Program-made: the position numbers and the translations under genes
Source: Phallusia fumigata
Lineage: Eukaryota; Chordata; Ascidiacea; Phlebobranchia; Ascidiidae
NCBI GenBank assembly: GCA_008931825.1
Contig: QXVZ01010945.1
Location: 84,594-148,593 of the forward strand
Length of the DNA: 64,000 nucleotides
Direction: 5' to 3'
Part shown: positions 1 through 11,895 of the stretch, piece by piece
How the letters are laid out: each line of letters opens with the position of its first letter
Numbering within the stretch: the first letter of the stretch is position 1
The notes under the pieces: generated by a model
Databases searched by the model: none
What the model saw: the letters and a program-made list of their open reading frames with translations, nothing else
Told to the model about the DNA's origin: nothing

Positions 1-779
1 GGAAACAACTCTGAAGCAAATCAACATGAGAAATTTAGACGTATTAAGTAAAGGTCACAAGCAATCTGCTTTTCAGTTCTTTGCTTTTGTGGTGTGCGTT
101 TTATTGAAGTAAAAGTGTGCCCTTACAGGGTTGTGAAAAAACTATTAATTCGGAAGCATTTTGAAATGTACTTGGAGTATACTAGATACGTTTGTTTTGT
201 GCAGTGTAAGATACGACGTTCGCTCGTTGTAAGATACTGTTGTTTAATGAAAAGTCCGTAGTGCAGGATGAGAAACGTAAAAATACGATGTCAGTCGGTA
301 AGTAGAAGAAACCCAAGGTTATTATCAGGAATGTAGCGTGCTGTGATTCTGCCACCTCTGCAAGTGAAATGATAGTTCATCGGAGTCTAGGAAAGTGAAA
401 GAGTAGTTGGCTTATGCAGAGAGCTCCGGTGCCTACAAAATCTCCACAATACCCCTGCATTCATATCATCAGTCAATTTGCTACCGAGATTTCGATTTGG
501 ATGTTAACAATACTTTAACCTATTTATAATTTTAAACCGACACAAATGGCTTAGGTTTTAGACGATAAAACTGCTTGACACTTGCAATCTTAAAATTTTT
601 TACGCCATATATAGTATATGGGTGTGGCAGCATTAAAACGATTTCAAAACCTGATGACTCATCATGACATATGCGGATTTGATTTATTATGAATGATATC
701 ATTTCCTTCTGGTGAACAAAACGCAGAATAATATCCGATAGATGAACAGCAGCTGAATCGGAGTTAATTGCTAAATACG
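1..779. other. No gene seen; upstream flank of LU gene A
   Basis: AT-rich sequence with no convincing exon on either strand. It is the 5' flank of the first LU-type gene and presumably carries its promoter, but I cannot assign a start site. Confidence 0.4.
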
Positions 780-2016
780 ATGCGGGGATTTGTGTTGGTC
801 GCCTTACTGCTTCTGCAATTCACAGCAGGTGAGAAAACTTAAAGCAGCGTTGAAAATATTCTGTGACTGAAAAGTGTTTGGGTTTGCGAACAAACGCACG
901 TAACAAATTATCCAGTGGCAAGCGATCTACAAAACGTTTCATAGCACAGTGTTAAGTTAACAAATTAGATATTTTGGAGCAAATTTTACACTAAACTCAT
1001 CAAAATACCCCAAAATTTGTTTTGCTTTTTGTATTTCTGTTTGATTTCCTCTTGTTTTCAACTCTTTCATTAAGAGGTACGGCCAGTAGTCGTTGGGTCA
1101 GGAATGTTTACGATGTGTTATTATACACCCAACAACGCAATACGCCTACCAATGGAATGCTATAACGAAGAAGTAAGTATCAGTTAATATAGGATAAAAG
1201 ACTGCAAAAAAAAGTATTTTCTTGTCTCATACAAAAGCACTTTCTATAATCGTGCAAATTATAAAAAAGTACACCCTCAGCAGAATAAAACCAGTTTAAT
1301 AATTCAATGCAATTTTATAGCCAGCTTCATGCGAGGTAATTTAGTAAAAAACAAAACGTCATCGCACAAATTTTGAACCGCGTTCGTTTCCAGCAAGCTT
1401 GCTTGACAAAGATTACCGAGATCAAAGGACAGATTCAACACAAGAGAGCTTGCAAAGAAGTAGCGGAATGCGCGAAGCTTGTTGAAGCCAACCCTCTGCA
1501 ATGCTACTCCGAAGCCGCTACAAGGAGCAATGTGAGAAAACAAGTTTTAAGATTGCGGTGGGATTCGAACGCGAATCTCTGGCTTTTGGTCACAGGTGTG
1601 GTAGTATAGAAGCCCACTCGGGTGACCCAGCCGAGTTTTTCGCAATGCGCCAAATTTACTTTCATGTGAGTTCTCGTCACATAAAGCATGACAATGACAG
1701 TGTAGCTGCAGCGCGTTCTTCCCTCATCTTCTAATTGTGCGCTCTATTATTTTCGATCCTAATAACGTTCTAATGTTGCGCAGCTATTTCCGGCCTGGTG
1801 ATTGTTGTAGTGTAATTGTGTCGCCATGATCTCTTACCAAGCGAAATAAACTCAACTCAGGTGCGGATTTGTCACTTCTGCTGCACGGGGAGTCTCTGCA
1901 ACGATTTGACATCGATTCCAGACTCCTCGTTTCCAGCCATGCCGGAAGAATATTCTCACCCGATAGCGAAAAGATATTCGTTTTTGGAAGAACTGCAACA
2001 AATCAGAGACCCCTAA
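780..2016 (+). CDS. Secreted ten-cysteine LU (Ly6/uPAR-like) protein, gene A
   Basis: Predicted secreted protein of 142 residues with a Ly6/uPAR-like three-finger pattern. Coding exons 780-828, 1087-1172, 1394-1531 and 1861-2016, intron phases 1-0-0; all join in frame. Exon 1 is a signal peptide (MRGFVLVALLLLQFTAG). The mature part has exactly ten cysteines: two in exon 2, four in exon 3, four in exon 4, ending in the LU signature CHFCC...LCN. After this the protein has a C-terminal tail of roughly 35 residues rich in charged and aromatic residues that its paralogues lack. Three similar genes follow on the same strand. LU proteins are usually secreted or GPI-anchored ligands or modulators; no hydrophobic C-terminal GPI signal is visible, so secretion is inferred. 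The specific role is unknown. Confidence 0.8.
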
Positions 2017-2084
2017 CATAATGACTTTTAAAATATACCTCCGTTTTTGTCGGTTACCTGCCAGTTTTTTTCGGATGTATAATT

Positions 2085-2335
2085 GTACATTTCTGTTTGT
2101 TTCATTTTTATTCCCGGTGGGCAGAACAATGCCTGAATGCGCTGCGCAACGTTCAAGTATCGCTCGTTGCTGTTCCGTTGGATCATTTTTTTATTTTTTT
2201 GAAGTTGATGACTTTAATTTGGCTCAACCCATCGGCGTCCATTGGGTTAGAGCAATGCCGCTTAAGTTTCTTGTTCAGGGAAACACAAGCGACCGAGACA
2301 GGATTAGAACCCACGACGTTGTGTTGACACATTAT
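2085..2335 (-). repeat. tRNA-derived SINE, family A copy
   Basis: Contains a reversed B-box-like block (ttagaacccacgac near 2306) and a segment ending in cagaacaatgcctgaatgc. The same head and tail occur at 31.6 kb (+), 32.5 kb (-) and 38.25 kb (+). It lies just downstream of LU gene A. Boundaries are approximate. Confidence 0.55.
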
Positions 2336-2617
2336 TAGCCAATTATTGAGAATTTTGGTTTTTGTACGCGTTGATCTGACAACCAGAAGAAATACATGTG
2401 TTGTGTAACTTGTTTGGAAACCGTTTTTATTTTAACTAGTAGATCGTAGTAATGTGCAAACATCGCATTATGTTAAGCTTTCATTGTGAATTTGTTCAGA
2501 GCTTTGTTTGGTGGATCTGGTACTTTGGTTGGACAATCTTACTTTATAACATTTTTTCGATATTTTTAGCAGGTTTAAACTTAAGATTGAAGTTACTGAT
2601 ATCCTGAAACATTGAAG

Positions 2618-3953
2618 ATGAAACTGACAATTATTTTAGCAATCGTCACATCCTGCCTTATCTCCAGCTCATTTGGAATACGTAAGTTGAAAAACTTTGA
2701 ACAAAACTTATCACACACTGGTTACTACTTTCAAAAGCGACATGATTTATTATTATTACGTTTTGGTCATTTATTTTCGCACATTCCTATCTTTACGTTT
2801 TCTGCGCTTTGCGTGCATAATACCTGCCTGTCTGACGCAAGTCTGATTGTATTACTGATGATGGCATGACTTAGTGCCGAAACGTTTGATTAAATAAAGC
2901 ATGTCGCTTTAAGAACTATTTGGGACAATATATTTTTGATACGAGTTATAAACAGATCCGCCAAACTGATTTCCATCTTAATTTGTTGTTTTTTATGTTT
3001 TAAGGTTGCCAAGTGGGCCGAGCGATTCGGGCTTGGGCTGATAAATTCACAGAGGATGATTTCCCAGAAAAGGAGTGCAAACATATAGAGGTAAGTTTGA
3101 CACGGTTGTGCATGAAAGGGTGGCTTTCCATATAAGCTCAAAACCAGTGTGGACACCCGTGTACCAATAAATGCTATTCCCCTCATGCTTACCCACAATA
3201 CCCTATTGCATAAACTTAATTTGCGCTTCAGGGGAAAGCAGTCTCGTGTCAGACGAAGATCGAGACGCAGCTTTTATACAGAGCAGTGGAGAAGCGGTGC
3301 AAAGTGAGGAGCGCCTGCCGTCGGAATGTTGAGGCTGACCAAAAGAACTGCTACGGGAAGGGAGCAATAACAAACCACGTAAACTACCTGACAAATTGCC
3401 AACATAGTTCTACTGAGTGTCGTTAGTTTGTTTTATTTTATCCCTTGTAGGAACACATTGCGCTCTTTAAGTTTTTCCCAGTTTGAAACCTGTTTGTGGC
3501 GACACCTCAGACTCAAAACGGTCCCAATGAGTCACAGTAGTCAGACGTGCAAGGGGCGTTATACCGTATCATAGTTGACCTGACAAGCATTGCCAGCTGG
3601 TAAAGGTGTGGGCTAAAAAATCCCAACAATCCCAAACGTTATTGTTTTGATATAAGGCCGCCATTGTAGCTCGTCGGATAAAGTAAAATGTCAGCCACCA
3701 CATATACCAAAATCTTGACTAATTTAAGGATCTACCAAGTTAAAACAAAGAAGCGCCTTGGTATAATAAGTACATTGTCCGGATGCTACCAACACTAACG
3801 TACAAAGTCTAACGGATAGATTTAGAAGCTAGGTGGTAATTGTTGACACTTCACGTTTAACAGGCAAGAGTTTGTCACTTCTGCTGTGAAAAGAATGACG
3901 ACGACGAGGACCAATCAGCGTGCAACACTGTGCATGACGTACCCGAGAACTGA
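2618..3953 (+). CDS. Secreted ten-cysteine LU (Ly6/uPAR-like) protein, gene B
   Basis: Second paralogue, 128 residues. Coding exons 2618-2681, 3005-3090, 3232-3378 and 3864-3953, phases 1-0-0 as in gene A; exon 2 is 86 bases in both. The signal peptide is MKLTIILAIVTSCLISSSFG. Ten cysteines follow, with the closing motif ARVCHFCCEKN and an acidic insertion (NDDDEDQSA) between the CC pair and the final CN, which lengthens the last loop. The start is the ATG at 2618, in the context gaagATGaaa. A polyadenylation signal lies 62 bases after the stop. Sequence identity to the other copies is low outside cysteines and exon structure, suggesting fast divergence. Confidence 0.8.
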
Positions 3954-4014
3954 CCAATCAGAGCACAGCACATACTGCTACGTATCTTTATATTGGCCAA
4001 TCAGATCAATTGTA

Positions 4015-4020
4015 AATAAA
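4015..4020 (+). other. Polyadenylation signal AATAAA, LU gene B
   Basis: AATAAA 62 bases downstream of the TGA at 3953, in the expected place for gene B. Confidence 0.55.
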
Positions 4021-4945
4021 GCCAACAACAAACGTCAGTTTTTTTGCGGTCCTACAGACTACAAAGGTACTGGAAATATTACTCACCAGTGTTTCCCGAT
4101 CTGTGTGGGCCATAAAGCAGTTTGTAAATGGGTCACAGAGGTCGGTTAAAATGTTAAATTCTCAATTACAATATTCCACAGAATTGGGAAACTACTTATT
4201 TGTGTTAAACAGCAAGTTTCCCACTGAATACATGCTAAAGTAAAACGCTGAACTTTAGTTTAAAACAATTCATGTTGGTGACGCAACACGCTAAACTCGG
4301 GAAGCCTGCCATGCCAATGAGATAGTGAACCACGAAATTTTTTAAAGAGTTATCTGGGTCGCGTAGGAAAAACGATGAAAAACACTGCTTCGCACGAATT
4401 TGTTCCATAGTTTTGACGACGGAAAAAGCCACGTGCCGAAATGTTTAACAATACCAGCACACATCGTCGTCTGTAGGCTCAATATCTGCAAGTGTGATAA
4501 AAATAAACAGCTGACAGTTTGGATTCAAAAAAGTTTTAGATGTGAAGCAGATTCCGGTAAAACCTCCTAAACCGGTTTTTGGTTTCGTGTTTAATCTGAG
4601 TTATCCAATCAAAACCTGACCACAGCCGGTATCAGGCTAAACGCAAACGCCCTACAGTTAAACTTCAACGTGAGAAGCATGTCTATAGCGTAAACACATA
4701 GATGGATAAGATATTCAGCGAGTAAGCTTTGGGTACGTGGTGTTTCGCCTGCAGACATAAATGCAGGAAGATTAAGAAAAAAGATAGAGCGTATAGAAGT
4801 GGAAGCTTGTGCATTGGATTCAAGGCAAGTCAAAGACGAAAGCTACTTTTTGCAAAGTTGAAATCAGTGCAAACTATAACACAAAATTAATGACGAAAGT
4901 ATAAAAGTCTTTATTTTTGATTTCAGAATAGCGCAAACCAAAATC
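4021..4945. other. Intergenic, LU genes B to C
   Basis: No exon recognised. Holds the promoter region of gene C. Confidence 0.4.
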
Positions 4946-6138
4946 ATGAAGATTGTAGAGATTGTCAGTGTCTTTGTACTGATTGCAACTTTTTCGGGTG
5001 AGTACCAAAAAGGTTTGATTCAAGAAAATGAAAGTTTTCTAGATTCGTCGGTGTTTTGTAGGTTGTGTTTCATCGTTGACCTGTTACATCGGAGTTTTAA
5101 GCGGAAACCAAGTGGAAAACGGAACGTTTGCTACACAGGAGTGTAGCAAGGATCAGGTAACATCAAAACTCTTGCACTATGTCTCCAACTGTCTGTTGAA
5201 ATAAGTGGTTGAATCTAAACAGCGGTTGTGGTTATAATTTAACGAGGCCGCGCACATGTACCGAAGAAAATGTAATGACTGCCGCGCATTAGTAAAAACT
5301 CTTTGGCTGGATAAAGAACAAGGGATTCATTACAGATTGACATTTCGTTCCACGTTTGAGCACGAGTACAAAATTCTGAGGGGTGAAAAATTTTAAACAA
5401 ATTATGCTCTGGGGTGAGCGCTCAAAATGTACCTACAATTATTGTTTTGTTTATTTATATTATTATACTTTGAATTTTGAGTGTCATTTCTCAAAGGTGT
5501 CTTTTAAAACACTGAGATGGGGACAAAAAAGGAAAAAGTATTTTTAACGTAAATCCAAATCAAGAAGTTATTTTTTTTGCCCTTTCTCCACTTTTTATGC
5601 GCCTTTTTTGTGGTTTAGTGGAGTTGTTTCTGCTCAGGTTTGCATGACAAGGATTGAACGGAACCATGGAGTGATGAACGTGCTGAAGATGTGCAAGGAG
5701 AAGCAACCGTGTGGCACACAACAAGAACAAAACCCGATGCAATGTTACCAATCTAGGTTCCAACCTGCAGCTGTAAGTTCAGTTTTATTGAAGAGAAGCT
5801 TCCTTTGTTTGTTTCACTTTTTTCGGTGGGCGGAACAACGCCTAAATGTGTAAAAAAAAACAACACAACAAAATTATCGTTCTCGTTATAAGCAGCAGCC
5901 CGGGTAGGATTCCAACAACCAACACCAGTTCTTTAAGTAAATCCCTAATATAGTCGACCAACATAACCATGCGCCTCAAGCGTTGTGAAGATACCGCACA
6001 TCGATAGAGTGAAACCACCAGACTGAGGTTGTCACCACTAACCAACCTTGCTTGTGTTTACAGGTGCGAGTTTGCCGCTACTGCTGCGACACGGATCTCT
6101 GCAACGACCAAAGAGACATCCCCGACCCAAGGAAATAA
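4946..6138 (+). CDS. Secreted ten-cysteine LU (Ly6/uPAR-like) protein, gene C
   Basis: Third paralogue, 118 residues, the shortest. Coding exons 4946-4997, 5062-5156, 5638-5772 and 6064-6138, phases 1-0-0. The first intron is only 64 bases. Signal peptide MKIVEIVSVFVLIATFSG, then ten cysteines, with SLTCYIG in exon 2, MQCYQS at the end of exon 3 and the LU closing motif VRVCRYCCDTDLCND in exon 4. The protein ends shortly afterwards (IPDPRK) with no GPI-type hydrophobic tail, so I infer a soluble secreted product. AATAAA follows 33 bases after the stop. Orientation and architecture match its neighbours, pointing to tandem duplication. Confidence 0.82.
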
Positions 6139-6170
6139 TCCACAACCACGTGAAAAAAAATTTATCGTGG

Positions 6171-6176
6171 AATAAA
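6171..6176 (+). other. Polyadenylation signal AATAAA, LU gene C
   Basis: AATAAA 33 bases after the TAA of gene C. Confidence 0.55.
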
Positions 6177-7288
6177 TAAGTGAAAAACATTTTTTGTGTG
6201 CGTTGGATTGTGAGTTGGAGGGGTGGACAAGTTTACAAGCAGATTTCCAAGTCACATATACCTTGTACACGCCTGTTTTCTTACAAATCACCGACAAAAA
6301 CCGTAAAAAGCTTCAAAGACAATGTTTTACAGCAAGAAAGCGTTGTCATACGGATCAAACTCATGATAATATCACATCAAACGCAGGCCAACATCATATT
6401 CTCAATGACTTAATTGATAGTTTAACAACCGCCGCACCCGATTCACCTTTGATGGTCGAAGTTTAGGCAGCTGTAAAGAAACCTGCCAGACAAGTTTAGC
6501 CACAAACTCCACTTGCTTCGGGCTGTGCAGATTTAAAGGTCGCGACTCGTATCGCTGCTTTGTCGAAGGGCTGCGAGGGAAGGGTGGATGGAGAAGCTCA
6601 GTGGAGTTAGTTTATGGAATCCCAGGATTTTTCTTAACTACAGAAGTTACCGATATTTACTGATGATTCTTAAACGCTTTAAAAACAAATCAGCGATGAA
6701 TCTTGCGAGCATAGGCGAGACTTTTGTTAAACTGTTTCGGTTTAAAACACTGAACACATCTTAACCGACCGAATTTTAACGTTCGCAGTAAAGGACAATT
6801 CTGTGGAAAATTACAACATTTTACCACCTGGGTTGTGGTTTTAATAAAGTTAATAACTTTCTTAAAGTTAACAGAGTTTCCGGGCGAGTATTCAATTGCA
6901 ACCTACAGTCCCATGTTGTTCATCACATATATTCCTAAAAAAAATGATGAAATAAACTCACATACAACACATCGCAAATATACACAAGAACAAATCTGAC
7001 TGCAAACTCTGTCACGCGTCAAGGTCAAAAGGTCACGAGCGAAGCCTGTTGTAATTTAACTTGAGGGCAAATTGCAGACGTTGGAAAAGGGCAAACTGGT
7101 TTTTGTGCGTGACAGTTCGTGCAGAAACTAAACACAAAAGCATGTGTCGCATCATCGCCGATATTATTGAATCAGAATTAATTTGAGGGAACCGGTTGAG
7201 CTACAGGTTGATTAGCATGTTTGCAGCTAGAACAAGTGGAATATTGTGATATCGTTTTAAACCTTGTTGTTCGCAGGTCGTGTAGAAA
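6177..7288. other. Intergenic, LU genes C to D
   Basis: No coding exon recognised; short ORFs here lack splice context and family resemblance. Confidence 0.4.
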
Positions 7289-8942
7289 ATGCAGGCGATG
7301 AAGTATTTGTTGATTGCAGTTGTGTTCGCTTTCGTGTTTGCTGCAAGAACTCAAAGTAGGTTGTCACACAACGCCGAAGACTCGAATGATTTCCTGCGTC
7401 AATGTTACTAATAATCTGTGCCGAGCAATTAAATACTAACACCGTTATTGGGAATTAAGTTCATTGAACTTCTGAAGATTCAACAGCTTCCCTTGTAACA
7501 ATGTTCCCGATAATTCTAAAGTTCAGGAGGAAAAATAGCAACACTGTTTTTGAGTGTAGGCCTCAGTGAAATTTTGGTGAACTTAACACCATCACAAATC
7601 AACTTAAGTAACGGAAAAAATTAGACAGACATTTTGAACTGTTGTGTTTCGTGCAGATTCGCCGCGGCGACAAATCACGTGTTACGTCGGTAGAGTCGAG
7701 GGAGATGAAATTCAAGTTGACGACTTCGAAATGAAAAACTGCTCAAGAAAAATGGTAACCTACTGTGATAACAATGAAAATTTTGCACATATTCATTTTG
7801 AAACACAAGATGCGGACTTGAAAAATAGTTTAAAATGGATACAAAACTTCCAGAGAACATGGATATTGTGAATACATTGTAGTGTTTCCACTATAGCTGT
7901 TGTCATTATCAGTGCACAAACCTTGTTTTATCTTACTTCCGTTCCATTACTTTACGAAGCCACTAATTGCGTCACGTTTTCCCTTTTCTCCTCACTTTTA
8001 AAAATAAACGGTTTTAAACCTCTTTAAACCACACAAGCTATGTGGCAGTTAGGTTTCAAATTAAGATATTTTATACACTCGTTAATGTTTAAAATCCATG
8101 GACGCAAGTTTAAGCTTAAGATTTTCATGTCAAAACATTTTTTTCACGTTTCACGGGACATCAGTCGTGTCAGACGAAGATAGAATGGAACCACGGAAAG
8201 CTGATTATCGAGAAAAGTTGTCACGAACGTAAAGCCTGCGCGCAACAAGTGGAACAGACCAATGAGCTGCAATGCTACAGCGGAATCGCTATGATGAACA
8301 TGGTGAGTAAAATCATTTGTCAACAAACTTCGTTTATTTTCGGACGATTCAATGGGGATACGAAACAGTCAGCGACAAACTCTAGTCTTGAACACGTGAA
8401 TAATTAACAACTATTCATCCAAAAATGCTGCAACAATTTGTTAATTTCTATGCAGCGGTGTTACTCAACTTTGGTTGGACTTTCCACGCATCAGGGATAA
8501 ACATATATTAAAGACGCTTATTGTCAACGTAGTATTTAATAACACAAGAACAGTTTAGCTACTAAACGGAATTATTGTACGACGCCCTTGGAAATTTAAT
8601 CCGGTGCATCAGAGTGTTGCGACGCAGGGTTTGAGAATCACGGGCAACACATGATGCACAAGAACGGTAATAAACCTTGGGTGAAAAAATCGGCGGCATA
8701 ACAGATAAACATGACATTGTTGAAAACGTGTGTATGGCGCCACCTATATTGTGACGTCATCGCCGGCCATGCACGACCTCGGTTGTGTTTTTTCTTTTAT
8801 TTTTTGGGGGGGGGCGACCATGTTTGGCTGGAAGTTAATACACGATTGGAAACTATGTATTTTTCGACAGGTCCGCAATTGTCTGTTCTGCTGCCGAGGA
8901 AATTTGTGCAACAACCAAACAAGCATCCCGAGACGGCCATAA
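7289..8942 (+). CDS. Secreted ten-cysteine LU (Ly6/uPAR-like) protein, gene D
   Basis: Fourth tandem paralogue, 124 residues. Coding exons 7289-7355, 7657-7754, 8165-8302 and 8871-8942, phases 1-0-0. The ATG at 7289 is followed by a second in-frame Met three codons on; both lead into the same hydrophobic signal peptide (YLLIAVVFAFVFAA). Exon 2 has ITCYVG, exon 3 SCQTKIEWNHG and LQCYSG, exon 4 VRNCLFCCRGNLCNN. The cysteine count is again ten. Exon 3 is close to that of gene B (both share the SCQTKIE start). AATAAA lies at 9042. Function beyond a secreted LU fold is unknown. Confidence 0.82.
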
Positions 8943-9570
8943 GCAAGCTGACATCGCATGTATATTGTGCTATATATGTCACAAGAATAATAATCAACAA
9001 CTTGTGGCATTTCCTTGTAGTTTGGTGAAGCTGCAAAAACCAATAAACACAAAGTTTGCATTGTATTTCACCAAATCTAAGCGCAAAGAAACATCCAAAC
9101 TCATTTCCTGTATTCCAACAACACATACAAGAGTAGCAAAAAAACAAAGCAAGTATAGTTCGGCGCTGGACGAGCGACTGCGAAAGCATTTGCCAAAAAC
9201 GTTTTCTTTAATCAAGAGCGAAATTCAGAGGTTCAAAGGCGATCAGATACCGTCCTAGTTCTGACTGTAAACAATGCCAACCAAGAATAACAAAAAAATA
9301 AAAAATAGCAAAGCAGTTATATAAGTACATGTACAAATACGTAGAGATCAGCAGTTTGGAAAATAGACCAGTAGTTCTGACATGTAAAAATGGTGAATTA
9401 GCACAAAAAGCAGAAGTGTTTGTTTGCTTAAGCACATCACAGTGCACTGGAGGTCATCGAACAAGCGAAGGCAGAAACTAAAAATAGCGACTCACGGCCG
9501 ATAAAACTTCCCAGCGCTACACAATAGCTGCAGGAACAACGAAAAGACAATGCATTAGAACGAGGAAGGA
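8943..9570. other. 3' region of LU gene D and intergenic
   Basis: Contains AATAAA at 9042-9047, then AT-rich sequence between the convergent ends of LU gene D and the lectin-like gene. Open frames here have no splice or family support. Confidence 0.45.
9042..9047 (+). other. Polyadenylation signal AATAAA, LU gene D
   Basis: AATAAA 100 bases after the stop of LU gene D. Confidence 0.5.
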
Positions 9571-10370
9571 TTACTGCATTCGCGCTGCAATCTCGACGTC
9601 ATTCGCACACACGTAACCTTCCTCGCACGTGGCGCACGGTAGAGGAGTCATGTAAGGACCCTCCAGGGGGGTCAAGTAGACTCCCTCCCGCATACTAGCG
9701 CCACCCAACGACCGCCCATCGTCGTTGATAATGCAGTAAATGTGCGATGAATGTCGTCTACCTCCAGATGACAAATTTCGCCTTATCTGTTCTCGTTGGC
9801 GTTGGACCGATATGCTGCTACGTCGATTTTCTGTTCCTGCGTTGAGTTTTGCTCGCTTCCTGGCTAATACTTTTACGGTGACCACAGAGAGAAGAATCAG
9901 AAACAATAACGCCACCAGCACGATGACAATTATTCCGGGATAAACTACATCGTTTTGCGGAGCCGAGTCAGGGGAGAGGATTTTCAGTCTAGACACATCA
10001 GAACGTTTGCTGCACACAAATGGCAATTTTTCTTCGCTAGGTGAAAAAAGTATAGTTTTCCGATGATCGCGGGAAATTGATCCGTATTGCAGACCGGTTT
10101 CGTTAGCAGAGTGATTACTTAGCAAAACATTGATGTTGAACTCGCTGCCATCAACCCATTTGGGTTCGATACCGTCGAAGATTAACCCAATCCTGTACTT
10201 CTGGTGGTACGGGATTTTTCTCACAGCAAACTGATAATCTGATCTTTTGTTAAAAACAGCTAAGTCGGTATCAGATTGCCCGCAGTGTCGTCTAGCGTCC
10301 TCTGCGGTAGCAAAGTGTGCGTAATAATCCAATGTATTCGGTAAGTGGACAGCCACTTTATTTGCACAAC
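9571..10370 (-). CDS. C-type-lectin-like transmembrane receptor, last exon
   Basis: Terminal exon of about 266 codons. The start at 10370 assumes the acceptor gatgtcag before GTTGTGCA (phase 1); the frame stays open a little further upstream to another possible acceptor at 10398. Order: a CTLD-like domain (HFATAEDARRHCG, LAVFNKRSDYQ, GIEPKWVDGSEFN, LPFVCSKR), a linker, one membrane helix (IIVIVLVALLFLILLSVVTV) followed by RKRAK, then a cytoplasmic tail of about 95 residues. The calcium-site WND and EPN/QPD triplets are absent, so sugar binding is doubtful. The tail has Ser/Arg-rich stretches and tyrosines in VYLTPL and PYMTPL, seven residues apart, plus HIYCII. A type I signalling receptor is inferred. 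The signal peptide exon was not found. Confidence 0.65.
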
Positions 10371-10524
10371 CTGACATCTTGTTCAACGAAATTTCCAGCT
10401 GAAATAGCAGACGCTCATATCAAGTGAAGTCAGCTTCGATGTTTGTTTTCCAGCGCAAACACACCTGACGTAAACTGGAAAGGGAACAAAAACCCAACAG
10501 TGCAAGTTACAAGTGATTGATTAC

Positions 10525-10614
10525 CGTCATATCCGTTTGGATCAGACAGCCAAAATCAGGGAAATCCCAAACGTGCCATAAGGCCACGCAAGGCATTCTT
10601 GCAGGTTTTAATTC
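10525..10614 (-). pseudogene. Candidate upstream exon of lectin-like gene with in-frame TGA
   Basis: A 90-base block bounded by acceptor gaatttccag and donor G|gtaatc, phase 1 at both ends, so it splices in frame onto the exon at 10370. It reads GIKTCKNALRG... then a TGA, then FWLSDPNGYDG. The pattern (TC-x-ALRG, then WLSDPNGYDG) resembles the first strands of fibrinogen-like and fibrillar-collagen C-propeptide modules. The stop may be a damaged gene, an allele or a base error. Family assignment is tentative. Confidence 0.3.
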
Positions 10615-10789
10615 CTGGAAATTCAAGCATCAGCTTCTCAAAGTGGTCTAAGTATTTACCCGATCAACGTGAAACTGCTGCTTTAGAAGCATACTCAGGT
10701 TTCAATGTAGACAAGAAAAAAGGTACAGGTTACGACCCTTTAATTTCCCGCGCATTTTAAAGCCTTCAATACACAAACATTTCCAAATC

Positions 10790-10940
10790 TAAAAACATAA
10801 CTGCCAAAGAGCTTGTATATAGTAAATACATTTGGTTGCAAGCGTTTCAACAATCGCTGTTGTCATCATCGGTGTATAAGTTGAAACGTTTGCATTGAAA
10901 TGTATTTATTACATACAATTTATCTGGCAAGTTGTTTTTG
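10790..10940. repeat. Short inverted-repeat element (MITE-like)
   Basis: Begins aaaacataactgccaaagag and ends near ctggcaagttgttttt, with internal caacaatcgctgttgtcatc and a mirror gaaacgtttgca. The same terminal and core words recur at 11.8, 19.3, 22.1, 30.7 and 54.4 kb. Confidence 0.6.
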
Positions 10941-11789
10941 ATCAAACTACTATTCAGGTCCGTTTCTGTCTTCCCAACTTTACAAACTTCATGAAAATAT
11001 TCCCTGCTCCTAGTTGGTAACCAGGGGATCGTCGTAGTTTTTTAGCCAATCTCTTGTTATTATAGTTGTGGATATCTCTGTGCATTAATAATTATGTGTG
11101 CTTTCTCCGTCTCTTGGTACTGTCAGCGCGTCATGCTGCTTATTGGAACTTGGTGTAGTTTAATAATAAAGTTGACGTTGACCGTCTATCGTATATTTGA
11201 CTTTATTGACGTTTCTTAGCTACTTCGAAATAACACCGCAGTTAATTTGCAAAGTTGAAGTTGATTTCAGTAATGCAAGGGGTTTATTTATTATCGCACA
11301 AAAGACAGGTTTGTAAATGACGCCCTGAATAAATGTTTTCAAGACTAAAAGTATTTCGAAAAATTCACACGCAATTAGCGGATAATTGGGTGACACGCAA
11401 ACGTCTTTTAAACCAACAAGCCCCAACATTATTTAATATGTACACGAAAAGGGGGAATTTACAATCCGATAACGGTTAATCAATAATGCAGCACACAACA
11501 TCGCACCTAAATTCAGTTTCAAGGTCACGCGTGGTTCCGGCAAGGTCAAACTTTAGTTGCCAGGAACACCAACAATGGTTATAGCGTTCGCTATTGTGCG
11601 TCAACTTCCCACGATCACAGAATCTACAAAGTTAATCATATGAAAGTGTGGCGTGAAACGAGGCTTGTTAGCGCTCACGGCTCACTAAACACGCACTGAA
11701 GCCATGGAAACCGTGAAATCTTTATCGTTTTACTAATTTGGCACAATAGAGTGATCACGCCATAGTGTTAAGTCATGGAACAAGTTTGA

Positions 11790-11895
11790 TAAAAACATAA
11801 CTGCCAAATAGCTTGTATGTAGTGAATACAATGTAATGCAAATAACAATCGCTGTTGTCATCATCAGTGCGTAATGACAAGAAACTGGCGAAAAG
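11790..11895. repeat. MITE-like element, partial copy
   Basis: aaaacataactgccaaatag, then gtagtgaatacaatgtaatg and caatcgctgttgtcatcatc; the right inverted repeat is degraded. Confidence 0.55.

Noticed and set aside
8711-9258. Several overlapping open frames on both strands
   Set aside because: They overlap the last exon and 3' UTR of LU gene D in other frames.
10450-10524. Continuation VYVRCVCAGK after a 47-base intron in the lectin gene
   Set aside because: A microintron gives a plausible short extension, but it runs into a stop and does not reach the lectin frame; direct splicing to 10370 fits the phases better.
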